The position numbers were made by a program, and so were the translations under genes. A stretch of DNA of 64,000 bases from JADJRH01 sp046351455 (GTDB taxonomy: Bacteria; Myxococcota_A; Polyangia; Polyangiales; Polyangiaceae). The notes beneath the pieces were generated by a model that made no database searches, was not told where the DNA came from, and saw nothing but the letters and a program-made list of their open reading frames with translations. Shown here in pieces: positions 44,082 to 52,461 of this stretch (the first letter of the stretch is position 1; every line of letters starts with the position of its first letter). The stretch spans positions 62,001-126,000 of the forward strand of contig JAXLYM010000004.1 in NCBI GenBank assembly GCA_046351455.1. The letters are read 5' to 3'.

Positions 44082-44147
44082 AACGGGCCGAAATTCCGCG
44101 CGATTTCTCGAAAAACAAGGGGCACACGCCGTGCTCGACGGGGCGGC

Positions 44148-45059
44148 ATGACCACCTGTCCCGAAAGCAAGCTGCCCCCCTCCGTCAACTACCACCTCTG
44201 GCAGCCGTGCAACATGCGCTGCCATCACTGCTTCGCGACCTTCGAGGACGTGAAGAAGAGCGGGTTGCCGCGAGGCCACCTCCCCCGACAACAGGCCCAG
44301 TCCATCGTCGCCCTGCTCGCCGAGCGGTTCGAAAAGCTGACCTTCGCGGGCGGCGAGCCGACCCTCTGCCCGTGGCTGTTCGATCTCATGGACATCGCGA
44401 AACGAAGGGGGACCGTCACCATGCTGGTGACCAACGGGAGCCTCATCGACGAGCCGTGGCTGGATCGGTTCGCGAAGAACCTCGACTGGCTGACGCTGAG
44501 CATCGACAGCGCCGACGCTGCGACCAACGTGCGAATGGGGCGCTCGGTGTCAGGACAGGCGCTCTCTCCCGAGGCTTACGCGGCGATGGCGAAGGGCGCC
44601 CGCGAGAGGGGCATTCGGCTGAAGGTCAACACGGTGTTGACTCGGCACAACGCAGGAGAGGATATGCGCCCGCTCATCGCCGAGATCGCCCCGGAGCGGT
44701 GGAAGGTGCTCCAGGCGCTCCCGGTCATTGGCCAGAACGACGAAGGCTTCGCCGACCTGGCGTGTGACGACGGTGCTTTTCATCGGTTCGTGGACAGGCA
44801 CCTATCGCTGAACGAGGCGGGGATCGCCGTGGTCCCCGAGGACAACCACGCGATGCGCGGCAGCTACGCGATGGTGGATCCGGGCGGCCGGTTCTTCGAC
44901 AACGTCGACGGCGCGCACCACTACAGCCGGCCGATCCTCGACGTCGGCGTGGACGGGGCGTGGAAGGGGATCCGCTTCTCGATGGCGCTCTTCGATGATC
45001 GCGGCGGGCGCTACGAGTTCGGGAAGGACGGGCGCAAGCTGCCTATCGTCGGCGGATGA
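44148..45059 (+). CDS. Prokaryotic viperin (antiviral radical-SAM nucleotide dehydratase)
   Basis: Viperins are radical-SAM enzymes that turn a nucleoside triphosphate into the 3'-deoxy-3',4'-didehydro form, which stops viral RNA synthesis. The 303-residue protein matches the family closely. Its N-terminus has NYHLWQPCNMRCHHCFATF, with the 4Fe-4S Cys21, Cys25 and Cys28. Then come FAGGEPTLCPW (SAM-binding GGE), LVTNGSLID, LSIDSADAATNVRMGR, KVNTVLTRHNAGEDM, PERWKVLQALPV, VPEDNHAMRGSYAMVDP, and a C-terminal RGGRYEFGKDGRKLPI. Which nucleotide it uses is unknown. It lies alone on the plus strand between a kinase (divergent) and an FHA regulator (convergent). No nucleotide kinase gene is adjacent. 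Confidence 0.93.
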   Translation: MTTCPESKLPPSVNYHLWQPCNMRCHHCFATFEDVKKSGLPRGHLPRQQAQSIVALLAERFEKLTFAGGEPTLCPWLFDLMDIAKRRGTVTMLVTNGSLIDEPWLDRFAKNLDWLTLSIDSADAATNVRMGRSVSGQALSPEAYAAMAKGARERGIRLKVNTVLTRHNAGEDMRPLIAEIAPERWKVLQALPVIGQNDEGFADLACDDGAFHRFVDRHLSLNEAGIAVVPEDNHAMRGSYAMVDPGGRFFDNVDGAHHYSRPILDVGVDGAWKGIRFSMALFDDRGGRYEFGKDGRKLPIVGG

Positions 45060-45070
45060 TCGGCAGAGGG

Positions 45071-45095
45071 GAGTTTTAGGCAAACTGCCTATTTC
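45071..45095. terminator. Bidirectional terminator between viperin and FHA regulator
   Basis: A 6-bp stem (TAGGCA / TGCCTA, 3-nt loop AAC) is flanked by a T-run on the left (TTTT) and by ATTTC on the right. It overlaps the stop codon of the minus-strand gene and lies 18 bp after the viperin stop, so it can serve both convergent genes. The stem is short. Confidence 0.45.
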
Positions 45096-46366
45096 ACTTT
45101 CGGCAGCATCCGGTAGATCTTGTTGCGATCGACCCTGAGCCTGCGGGCGGCGGCGGTCACATTGCCATTCTCCTCGTCGAGCACCTGTTTGACCGACTCC
45201 GGTGTCAGGAGCGGTGTGCTCGTCGCCCCTTGTTCTCCGAGGAACGCTTGCACGGTCGAGAGCTTGAGCCCCGCGTTCGGGTCGACGGTGGCGAGCAGCC
45301 GCACGACGTCGCGCACGTTCGCCGGCCACGCGTGCAACATCATCTGCTCCACGGCCTCGGCGTCGACGCGCACACGCGAGAGGTCGAGACGCCCGAACAG
45401 CTTTTCCCACAGAGCCCTCGTGATCGCGAAGAGATCCTCGGGCCGCTCCACGAGGCGCGGTAAACGGAGGCGGATCGGGAACCGCGCGAGGAGGTCTTCA
45501 CGAAACCGATCACTCTCCACCATCTCGTCCAGGGACCGATTCGTGGCGCCGATCACCGCGAGATCGACCTTGACGGAGCGCTGGGCCCCGATGCTGGTGA
45601 CCTCGCGGTTCTCCAGCAAACGGAGCAACTTCGGCTGAAGGGAGGGCGGCAATTCGCCGATCTCGTCCAAGAACACGCTCCCCTTGTCGAGGGAGCGGAA
45701 GACGCCGACGTTGCCTTTCGTCGCCCCGGAGTGCGCCCCTTGCTCCCATCCGAAGAGCTGCGCGTCGAACATCGTCTCGGGGAAGCTCGTGACGTTGATC
45801 GCCTGGAACTGGTTCGGATTCCGTTTGAGTATCTTGGCCACCACCGGGGCGAGCAGCTCCTTGCCGACGCCCGTCGCGCCTTCGATGAGCACGTTGTGGG
45901 GGGGCTTCGTCAAGGGCAGTTTGGCGAGCGCGCCGCGGAGGCCCGACAGGCCCCAAGGCGCGACGAGGCCGTCCAACGGCGATTCGGCCGCACGGGGTCC
46001 CCGATAATCCGCTCGGTAAACGAAGAGCGTCGTCGCGAGCCGGAGGACCGCGCCATCCTGGACAGGAACGGGCTTGTTCGGGGGAAGACGCGCGCCGTTC
46101 AGGAAGGTGCCATTGCGAGACTTGGTGTCTTCGACCGAGAGCTGCCCGCGGGAGAGGGTGAATCGAACGTGCGCCGAGGACATCTTCGTGTCCGTGTGCC
46201 CGGCCGCCGCCACGTGATCGCGCCCGAAGGGCTCACCGTTCGTCGGGATCGAGAGGAAGATGTTTTCCGGGAAGGCGCCGAGGAGCGCATGAATTCCGGC
46301 CGTCTCCTCGACCGTGCGAGGCGGGACGTGGTCTACCGTGGACGGGCGCCGGGTCGTGGCGGTCAT
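45089..46366 (-). CDS. FHA-domain AAA+ enhancer-binding-type transcription regulator
   Basis: A 425-residue transcription activator, layout FHA - AAA+ - Fis-type helix-turn-helix. The FHA domain (about 45-115) has FGRDH, a SSAHVRF block and SRNGTFLNG, which bind phosphothreonine, so a Ser/Thr kinase probably controls it. The AAA+ domain has Walker A GATGVGKE (163-170), Walker B VFLDEIGEL and the arginine-finger region. The loop that contacts sigma-54 normally reads GAFTGA but here is GAHSGA, so sigma-54 coupling is doubtful. The C-terminal helix-turn-helix (NVTAAARRLRVDRNKIYRML) is normal. Convergent with viperin; downstream of a kinase gene on the same strand. Confidence 0.9.
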   Translation of the reverse strand: MTATTRRPSTVDHVPPRTVEETAGIHALLGAFPENIFLSIPTNGEPFGRDHVAAAGHTDTKMSSAHVRFTLSRGQLSVEDTKSRNGTFLNGARLPPNKPVPVQDGAVLRLATTLFVYRADYRGPRAAESPLDGLVAPWGLSGLRGALAKLPLTKPPHNVLIEGATGVGKELLAPVVAKILKRNPNQFQAINVTSFPETMFDAQLFGWEQGAHSGATKGNVGVFRSLDKGSVFLDEIGELPPSLQPKLLRLLENREVTSIGAQRSVKVDLAVIGATNRSLDEMVESDRFREDLLARFPIRLRLPRLVERPEDLFAITRALWEKLFGRLDLSRVRVDAEAVEQMMLHAWPANVRDVVRLLATVDPNAGLKLSTVQAFLGEQGATSTPLLTPESVKQVLDEENGNVTAAARRLRVDRNKIYRMLPKVK

Positions 46367-46384
46367 GAAATTGGACTCGGATCC

Positions 46385-48157
46385 TCAGGGGTCGTCGAGA
46401 TACACGGAGATCTTGCCGGCATAAGAATCCCAGGTGCCGAGATGAAAAACGATGTTCGAGCAGAGCGCTGTCGCCTTGTAGCCCGTTGGATTGGCCACTG
46501 CCGCACCATCATAGAGCAAGAAAGAGCCATTGTAGATCCGCATGCGGATCTTGCCGCCGATCATGTCCGCCATCGTCGCTGTCGTGCGGTTCACTGCGTC
46601 GTAGCGCTGCGTGTAGAGGGTGCTGGAGAGGGCGCATTGCTCTTCGCCGGTGCGCAAATTCATCACGCAGATTCGCGTCGACTTACCTCGAAACTGCACC
46701 TGGTCTTTCGGGTCCGTCCCCAGGTACCCACCGATGACGCGCAGCCGGAACGGCCCATCTCCAACGAGGGCGCTGCATGGCTGAGGTTGGCAGTCCCTGC
46801 CGGATTCGCATGTGCTCGCGTTTGGTAAGCAGCACACAACCGGAGTACGCGCGGGCACGGGGGAGGGAACGTCGGTCGTCTGCCGCGGATGGATCGTCAG
46901 CGGCGTCACGGTCTGAGGAACCGGCGGAGAAATCACCATCGGAGCCGGAGCATCGTTGTTCGACCGCCCCACCAGATAAGCCACCAGCGCCACTGCCAGC
47001 ACAGACGCCCCGGCAGCCACATAAACCAGTGTCGAGTTCTTTTGTCGCGCCCGCCCAGACTCCCGCTGTCCGCCATACATCGAGTCTCCGCCCGACACTG
47101 GCAAAGGAGGCGGCGTCCACATCGCCCCCCCATCTATCGGCGGGCCTGAAGCTCGCGGCGATGCAGATATCACCGGCTCTCGCGTCATCGGCGCGGTGGT
47201 CGGCGAGACGTGCCCTTCCGTCTGCGAGCGGCGCTGCCCCTCCTCCATCGAGACAGGCTCGCTCGTCCTCGACGACTTGCCGATTCGCTCCCCCGCCGGC
47301 AGCGCCTCCGACACCACGACACACGAGGCCGGACGCGTACTCGCGTCCAGGCTCAGGCACGTTTGCACGACCGCCAGCTCTGGAGAGGGCGGCGCCGCCG
47401 GAGGCCACATCCGCTTCTTCGCCAGCGCCGCGAGATAGACGCCCGCGAACGCCTCCCGCGAGGCCTGCAGCGGCAGCCCCGAAGGATGCCCGCCCACGAG
47501 CACCTCCCACGCGAGCACACCAAAAGCGAACACGTCGCGTTGAAGATCCTCCCCCGCAGGGAAAGCTCCGCTCCTGTCGACCAGCTCCGGCGGCAAATAC
47601 GGGGCGGTCCCGACGACACTCCCCTCCTGCGTCAACGGGTGTGGATTCCCGACCGGCGCGGCGATCCCGAAGTCCACCAGCTTGAGCGTCCCCACTTCGC
47701 CCGGCGCGTCCCAGAACGCGTCCGTCACGAGCACATTGTCGGGCTTGATGTCGCGATGAACGATGCCGCTCGCGTGCACGTAGGCGAGCGTCTCGGCGAG
47801 CTGCTTCACCGCGCAACGCCGGTGCTCCGCGGTCATCTGAGGATCTTTCAATGCGTCGGCGAGGGAGCGGCCGCGCACGAAATCGAACACGAGCAGCACG
47901 ACTCCCTGACTCAAATCCTCGACGAGGCCGCGGCACGGCAGCAGACCCGGGTGGCGCGCCCCGGCGCTCGCTTTGGCCTCCCGTCGAGCGCGCTCGGTCC
48001 GCGGGTCGTCGTCGCCGCCGAGCGCGAACACCTTGAGCGCCCGCACCGCGCCGCCATCCAGGGGATCGATGGCCTTCCACACGGACGCCTGCCCGCCCTC
48101 CCCGAGACGAAGCACGAGTGTGTATCGGTCTAGCCGCACCCCGGGACGCAGATCCAC
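46385..48157 (-). CDS. Transmembrane Ser/Thr protein kinase
   Basis: A receptor-like kinase of 590 residues starting at GTG 48157. The kinase domain (about 10-270) has LGEGGQASVWKA, RALKVF, HRDIKPDNVL, LKLVDFGIAAP and a YLPPEL in place of APE. A long Ser/Pro-rich juxtamembrane stretch leads to a single membrane helix (TLVYVAAGASVLAVALVAYLVG) near residue 400. The outer domain of about 170 residues has several Cys (VCCLPNASTCESGRDC) and beta strands, likely a sensor. It is followed 18 nt later by the FHA regulator on the same strand, so the two may form a kinase-to-FHA relay. Confidence 0.92.
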   Translation of the reverse strand: MDLRPGVRLDRYTLVLRLGEGGQASVWKAIDPLDGGAVRALKVFALGGDDDPRTERARREAKASAGARHPGLLPCRGLVEDLSQGVVLLVFDFVRGRSLADALKDPQMTAEHRRCAVKQLAETLAYVHASGIVHRDIKPDNVLVTDAFWDAPGEVGTLKLVDFGIAAPVGNPHPLTQEGSVVGTAPYLPPELVDRSGAFPAGEDLQRDVFAFGVLAWEVLVGGHPSGLPLQASREAFAGVYLAALAKKRMWPPAAPPSPELAVVQTCLSLDASTRPASCVVVSEALPAGERIGKSSRTSEPVSMEEGQRRSQTEGHVSPTTAPMTREPVISASPRASGPPIDGGAMWTPPPLPVSGGDSMYGGQRESGRARQKNSTLVYVAAGASVLAVALVAYLVGRSNNDAPAPMVISPPVPQTVTPLTIHPRQTTDVPSPVPARTPVVCCLPNASTCESGRDCQPQPCSALVGDGPFRLRVIGGYLGTDPKDQVQFRGKSTRICVMNLRTGEEQCALSSTLYTQRYDAVNRTTATMADMIGGKIRMRIYNGSFLLYDGAAVANPTGYKATALCSNIVFHLGTWDSYAGKISVYLDDP

Positions 48158-48209
48158 AAGAACGTGTTCTACGCCGATCCGCCGGGAGCGCGCAAGGGGG
48201 CGCTCTTCT

Positions 48210-49853
48210 TCAGGCGGCGTGGGCCGGGCTCGGCTCGCGGCGGGTTTGCCTTCGGGCTCGCTGGGCGGCTGCGTCGTTCTGTACGGACGGGGTCGAGCTG
48301 GCCAGCTTGAATACTTGTAGTGCGCCGACGACGCGGTCGGCCTCGGACTCGAGGTCGTGGGCGGCCTGGGCGATGTCCTGCACGAGGCCCGCGTTCTGCT
48401 GCGTGATCGCGTCGATGTGGTGGATCGCGTCGGTCACCTGCGAGATGCCCGTGAGCTGCTCCTCCGAGCCAGTGCTGATCTGCTGCGTGAACTGGCCCAG
48501 CTCGCGCGCGCTCGTGACGATGCCCTCCATCGTGGCGCGCGCCGCGGTCGTCGCGTCGTCGCCCGCCTGCACCTTGAGGTTGGAGTCACCGATGAGCGCC
48601 GAGATCTCCTTCGCCGAGCTCGCCGCCTTCTGCGCCAGCGCCCGCACCTCCGCCGCCACGATCGAGAAGCCGCGGCCCATCTCGCCCGCGCGCGCCGCCT
48701 CCACCGCGGCGTTCAACGCGAGGATGTTGGTCTGGAACGCGAGGCCCTGGATCACCTCGGTCGCCTCTCCGATCTTCGTCGACGCGTCGTGAATGGCGCC
48801 CATCGCGCGGTTCACCTCGTCGACCGCCGTCCGACCGCGCTCCGCCGCGACCGTCGCCTCGCCCGCGAGGCCGGACGCCCGCACCGCCGACGTGGTGTTG
48901 TTGCGGACGGTGCCCGTGATCTGCTCCATCGACGCCGCCGTCTGCTGGAGCTGCGTCGCCTGCGCCTCCGTGCGCTGCGACAGACTCTGGTTCTCCTCGG
49001 CCAGGTCGTGCATCACGCGGTTCATCTGCTCCATCTCGTTGCGCGCGTCGCCCACGATCGCCCGCAGATTGACGGTGAGCTGGTTCAGCGCGCGCTGCAG
49101 CTCCTCGAAGGGCGCCGCGCTCGCCTCGTCCACCGATTGAGTGAGATCCCCGGCCGCGAGCCGGTTCGCGTAACTGACCACCTTCTGGAGAGGGGCCGTC
49201 ACCACGCGCTGCGCGACGAAGCCGATCAGCACGCCGACGACGGCCGCCGCGAGGAGCGCCAACGAGCGGTGCGACGAGATCACCGGCAAATCCGAGGTCA
49301 GCTCCGCGAGCATCGCGCACGCCACCGTCGCGAGCACCGTCTTGCCGGCGATCCCGAGCTGCGCATACCGGGTGATCCACCCGAGCGGCGTGTTCTTCAG
49401 CAGGCGCCCGCCGCGGAAGACATGCACGTTGCGCCCGGCGCGGGCCTCCTCCTGCATCCTCTTGTAGAGGGCGTCCGACGCTTCGATCATCGCGCGCGGC
49501 GCCTCGGTCCGAACAGACATGTAGCCGACCGGCCTGTCCCCTTCCATGAGGGGAGTGACGCTCGCGAGGACCCAGTAGTGGTCACCGTTCTTTCGGCGGT
49601 TCTTCACCGGCCCAATCCACGGTTTGCCGCTCTGGATCGTGGCCCACAGATCGCGGAACGCCTCCTCCGGCATGTCGGGATGGCGAATGATGCTGTGCGC
49701 CTGGCCGACGAGCTCCTCCCGCGTGAAGCCGCTCACCTCGTAGAAGGACGGGTTTCCGTAGAGGATTCGGCCTTTCAGATCCGTCGTGGATACCAGCGTT
49801 CCGCCCTTCGGGAACGGAAGCTCCTTCTGGGTCACAGGATAATTCTTACGCAT
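48210..49853 (-). CDS. Aer-like PAS-domain chemoreceptor
   Basis: A methyl-accepting chemotaxis protein that senses redox state. ATG 49853 gives the Aer-type N-terminus MRKNYPVTQKELPFP, so longer in-frame starts are unlikely. A PAS domain (about 10-125) has the family words DLKGRILYGNPSFYEVSGF and IIRHPDMP, which bind FAD in Aer. Two hydrophobic helices (about 175-240), a HAMP segment (AQRVVTAPLQKVVSYANRLA) and a long coiled signalling domain with the hairpin tip near LAFQTNILALNAAVEAARAG follow. The 547-residue length fits. No che genes lie next to it, so it feeds a system encoded elsewhere. Confidence 0.9.
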   Translation of the reverse strand: MRKNYPVTQKELPFPKGGTLVSTTDLKGRILYGNPSFYEVSGFTREELVGQAHSIIRHPDMPEEAFRDLWATIQSGKPWIGPVKNRRKNGDHYWVLASVTPLMEGDRPVGYMSVRTEAPRAMIEASDALYKRMQEEARAGRNVHVFRGGRLLKNTPLGWITRYAQLGIAGKTVLATVACAMLAELTSDLPVISSHRSLALLAAAVVGVLIGFVAQRVVTAPLQKVVSYANRLAAGDLTQSVDEASAAPFEELQRALNQLTVNLRAIVGDARNEMEQMNRVMHDLAEENQSLSQRTEAQATQLQQTAASMEQITGTVRNNTTSAVRASGLAGEATVAAERGRTAVDEVNRAMGAIHDASTKIGEATEVIQGLAFQTNILALNAAVEAARAGEMGRGFSIVAAEVRALAQKAASSAKEISALIGDSNLKVQAGDDATTAARATMEGIVTSARELGQFTQQISTGSEEQLTGISQVTDAIHHIDAITQQNAGLVQDIAQAAHDLESEADRVVGALQVFKLASSTPSVQNDAAAQRARRQTRREPSPAHAA

Positions 49854-50045
49854 GACAGTCCGCTCGGTTTCGATCACCCCTTCTTGGAGATTGAGACCCA
49901 AGCGCATCCTGTCGCTGGTCGGAGGTATCCGTTCGTCGCTACGGTCCCGAAGGACAAACCTTGAGCGAGATCCGCAGGCAGTCGAATCTTTATTTATGTG
50001 TGGTTGGCCCACGATCGCGCGGTAAATGCGCGACGGCGCGAGCAG

Positions 50046-50070
50046 TGCGCAACCATGCAATCATTGCGCA
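50046..50070. terminator. Small hairpin downstream of the Thr/Ser-repeat lipoprotein
   Basis: A 7-bp stem (TGCGCAA / TTGCGCA, 11-nt loop) lies 25 bp after the stop of the minus-strand lipoprotein gene, among several TGCGCA words. There is no strong T-run, so termination is only a guess. Confidence 0.25.
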
Positions 50071-50094
50071 GTGCACACCCAGTGCGCAGCAGGC

Positions 50095-50805
50095 TCAGCA
50101 GCCGCCCAGGCCGTCGTAGCAGACCCCGTATTCGGTCCCGCCGACGTAGACCGGGGTCGCGAGGAAATTGCACGTCTCGAAGAAGGAGCAGTCCGCGTCG
50201 CCGGTGCACCACGTGAGGCAGCACGCGTTGCCGCCCGCGCCGGTGTCGATGCAGTTCGTCTCGGCCGTGCAGTCGGAGGGCGTGACGCACGCTCCATAGG
50301 CCGCGCTGGCGCCGACCGGGCCCTGGCAGATCGAGGACCCGTCCGGCTGCGGGAAGCAGTGCTCGGAGGCCAGGCACACGAGCGAGGGCTGCATCGGCTC
50401 GCACCCGTCCGAGCCGCCGTTGATCGTGGTGGTGCTCGTGGTCGACGTGGTGCCGGTGTCGCTCGTGGTGCTGGTCGTCCCGGTGTCGCTCGTGGTCGAC
50501 GTGGTGCCGGTGTTGCTCGTGGTCGACGTGGTGCCGGTGTCGCTCGTCGTGGTGCCGCCGGTCGGCGTCGTCGTCTCGCCCGTCGGGGTGGACGTGGTGC
50601 CCGCGCCGGTGCCGCCGTTCGGTGTGGACGCGCCGGTCCCGCTGGCCCCTTGCCCGGATCCCCCCGGCGCCGCGGCCCCTTCATCGCTGGCCCCTTCCCC
50701 GCTGCCGCCGGAGCCCCCCGCGCCGGAGAACGCGGTCCCCTTCGCACAGTTCACGAGGACGATCGCCGAAAGCCCAAGGAGGAAAAGCCGAGACTCCGCG
50801 CGCAT
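50095..50805 (-). CDS. Lipoprotein with Thr/Ser tandem repeats and Cys-rich tail
   Basis: A 236-residue lipoprotein-like surface protein. ATG 50805; leader ending at AIVLVNC. It then has about 100 residues of low-complexity Gly/Ala/Ser followed by Thr/Ser-rich sequence, including four copies of DTGTTSTTS-like nine-residue repeats. The C-terminal 90 residues have about ten Cys with spacing such as CVTPSDCTAETNC and CCLTWCTGDADC, a disulfide-rich knot. The design, linker then Cys knot, matches the protein at 36973-37716, and suggests a stalked surface module. No enzyme motif. Confidence 0.72.
   Translation of the reverse strand: MRAESRLFLLGLSAIVLVNCAKGTAFSGAGGSGGSGEGASDEGAAAPGGSGQGASGTGASTPNGGTGAGTTSTPTGETTTPTGGTTTSDTGTTSTTSNTGTTSTTSDTGTTSTTSDTGTTSTTSTTTINGGSDGCEPMQPSLVCLASEHCFPQPDGSSICQGPVGASAAYGACVTPSDCTAETNCIDTGAGGNACCLTWCTGDADCSFFETCNFLATPVYVGGTEYGVCYDGLGGC
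50434..50541 (-). repeat. Four tandem 27-bp repeats
   Basis: Units begin at 50434, 50461, 50488 and 50515 and are 27 bp each. Two are identical or nearly so and the second differs most. The length is a multiple of three, so the frame is kept and each encodes a nine-residue Thr/Ser word. Copy number can change without breaking the lipoprotein. Confidence 0.8.
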
Positions 50806-50878
50806 CCTTCGAAGGCTATCGAAAATCGACGCGCCGTGAAACGAAACCGTCGACCGTTCGCAAATCCTTACAAGCCGT

Positions 50879-52414
50879 TCAGAAGGCCTGGATCTTCTCG
50901 GCGATGCCGGTCTGGCCGGGGCCGGTCGCGCCCTCTCCGGCGCCGCCGTTGCCTGCGGTCCCGGTGGTGATCGTGGCGCCCGTCGTATCGGGGGCCGCGC
51001 CGGTGTGGGCGACTCCGATGGAGTGGCCTCCTCGACCGCCGCCGCCTTTTCCACCGTCGCCGCCCGTGCCGCCGCCGCCGCCGGCGCAGCCGTTCTTGAG
51101 GTTGACGGCCGCGCCCTTGGAGCCGCCGATTCCACCCTTCCCGCCGACTCCGCCCGTCTGGCCGGGGCCGCCGTTTCCGCCGTTTCCGCCGGAAGAGGTC
51201 TCGATCGTGACGTCGGAGAATGTCAGTTTGGCGCCGAGGCTCGCGACGCCGATCGAGGCGCCGCCGCCGCCTCCGCCCTTGCCGCCGCCGCCACCGCAGC
51301 CGCCGGAGCCGCCCGCGCCGCCGCTCGCGCCGCCCGCCGTCGCCGCGACCTGGCATTTGCCGGCGCCGGTGCCTCCCTTGGAGCCGCCGCCGCCACCGCC
51401 GCCCTGACCGGGGGAACCCGCCTTTCCATCGGCCCCGGGGCTCGGCACGTAGCCAATGCCCGCTTGCAGGGATCCGAGGCTCGTCGCGCCGTCGCCGGGG
51501 GCGCCCGTCGTTCCGGAGTCGCCCGCGCCGCCGTCCGTGCAGGCGGTGGCGCCCTCTCCTTGACCGCCGTTCATCGCACCATCCGGAAGACCGGGAGAGC
51601 CCGCGCCGCCGATCGAAGCGGAGCCAATCCCACCGAGACCACCGACAGACTGGATATCTCCACAATTGTTGGTCGGCGAATCCGGCGTGACTGTCGTGCC
51701 GGCCATGCACGCGACGCCGCCGTCCGCCCCGTCCCCACCCACCTGCGCCGGGTCCATGTTCGTTTCGCCGCTCGCCCCGTCGGCGCCCTTCCCCGCCGAG
51801 ACCTTGCAGCGAGTCAGATTCAATGTCGCGTCCGCCTCCGCGAGGATGCCGATCGACGACCCGCCCGGCGCGAGCGCGTCCTCCGCCTTCACGCGCACAT
51901 CGTACATGTCGAGCCGCGAGCCCGACGAAATCGAGATAGGCACCTGGTCGCCCGACGCCGACAGCTCCGTGGGCTTCGAGGCGTCGTATTTCCAGTCCGC
52001 CGCGCAGTCGAGCGCGCCGTAGACAATCACGTTCGCGTCGATCGCCACCGTCTCCAGGAGCTGCTCGCCGCACAGGTAAATCGGCTTTCCGCCCGCCATC
52101 GAGAACGCCATCGTCAGCGTCGCGACCGGCTTCTCCTTCGAGCCCGCGTTCGTGTCGTCCCCCCGCGTGGAGGACACGAAGATACCGCACGAGTCGTCCA
52201 CAGGGGTGCTGTTGTTGGACGGGATGCACCCGGGGGGCGCGCCGCCCGTGCCGCCGCCGCCCGTCGACCCTCCGCTGCCACCGTCGCCGCCCGCCCCACA
52301 GTCGTAGTTGAACTTGCAGTCGGAGCCGAGGGTATAACAACCCCCCACGCCCGCAGCCGCGCCGAAGAGTGTGAGGGTGAGCGCGCTCGCGCCGAGGATC
52401 CCTTTGATTCGCAT
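50879..52414 (-). CDS. Gly-rich beta-helix lipoprotein (module gene 2, copy B)
   Basis: A 511-residue paralogue of the lipoprotein at 41474-42922. ATG 52414 with GGAGA 11 nt upstream; the in-frame ATG at 52432 is possible. The leader ends at VGGC. A Cys/Gly segment precedes the beta-helix start (CGIFVSSTRGDDTNAG, KPVATLTMAF, YGALDCAADWK), matching copy A word for word in places. Long Gly runs follow (GGGGGGGSKGG, GGGGGKGGGGGGASIG), and it ends IAEKIQAF, as copy A ends AAETQAF. It lies directly after the TPR/PEGA/two-helix protein gene. Such proteins may form extended fibres or fasteners on the surface. Confidence 0.75.
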   Translation of the reverse strand: MRIKGILGASALTLTLFGAAAGVGGCYTLGSDCKFNYDCGAGGDGGSGGSTGGGGTGGAPPGCIPSNNSTPVDDSCGIFVSSTRGDDTNAGSKEKPVATLTMAFSMAGGKPIYLCGEQLLETVAIDANVIVYGALDCAADWKYDASKPTELSASGDQVPISISSGSRLDMYDVRVKAEDALAPGGSSIGILAEADATLNLTRCKVSAGKGADGASGETNMDPAQVGGDGADGGVACMAGTTVTPDSPTNNCGDIQSVGGLGGIGSASIGGAGSPGLPDGAMNGGQGEGATACTDGGAGDSGTTGAPGDGATSLGSLQAGIGYVPSPGADGKAGSPGQGGGGGGGSKGGTGAGKCQVAATAGGASGGAGGSGGCGGGGGKGGGGGGASIGVASLGAKLTFSDVTIETSSGGNGGNGGPGQTGGVGGKGGIGGSKGAAVNLKNGCAGGGGGTGGDGGKGGGGRGGHSIGVAHTGAAPDTTGATITTGTAGNGGAGEGATGPGQTGIAEKIQAF

Positions 52415-52461
52415 GTGGCTCGGTATCTCCAAGGCAATCTAAAATGAAGGGACGAGGAAGC

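Noticed and set aside
43910..44147. Sigma-54 promoter ahead of viperin
   Set aside because: G/C-rich words resembling GG and GC elements exist but not at the required 10-bp spacing with the flanking bases, so I do not claim it.
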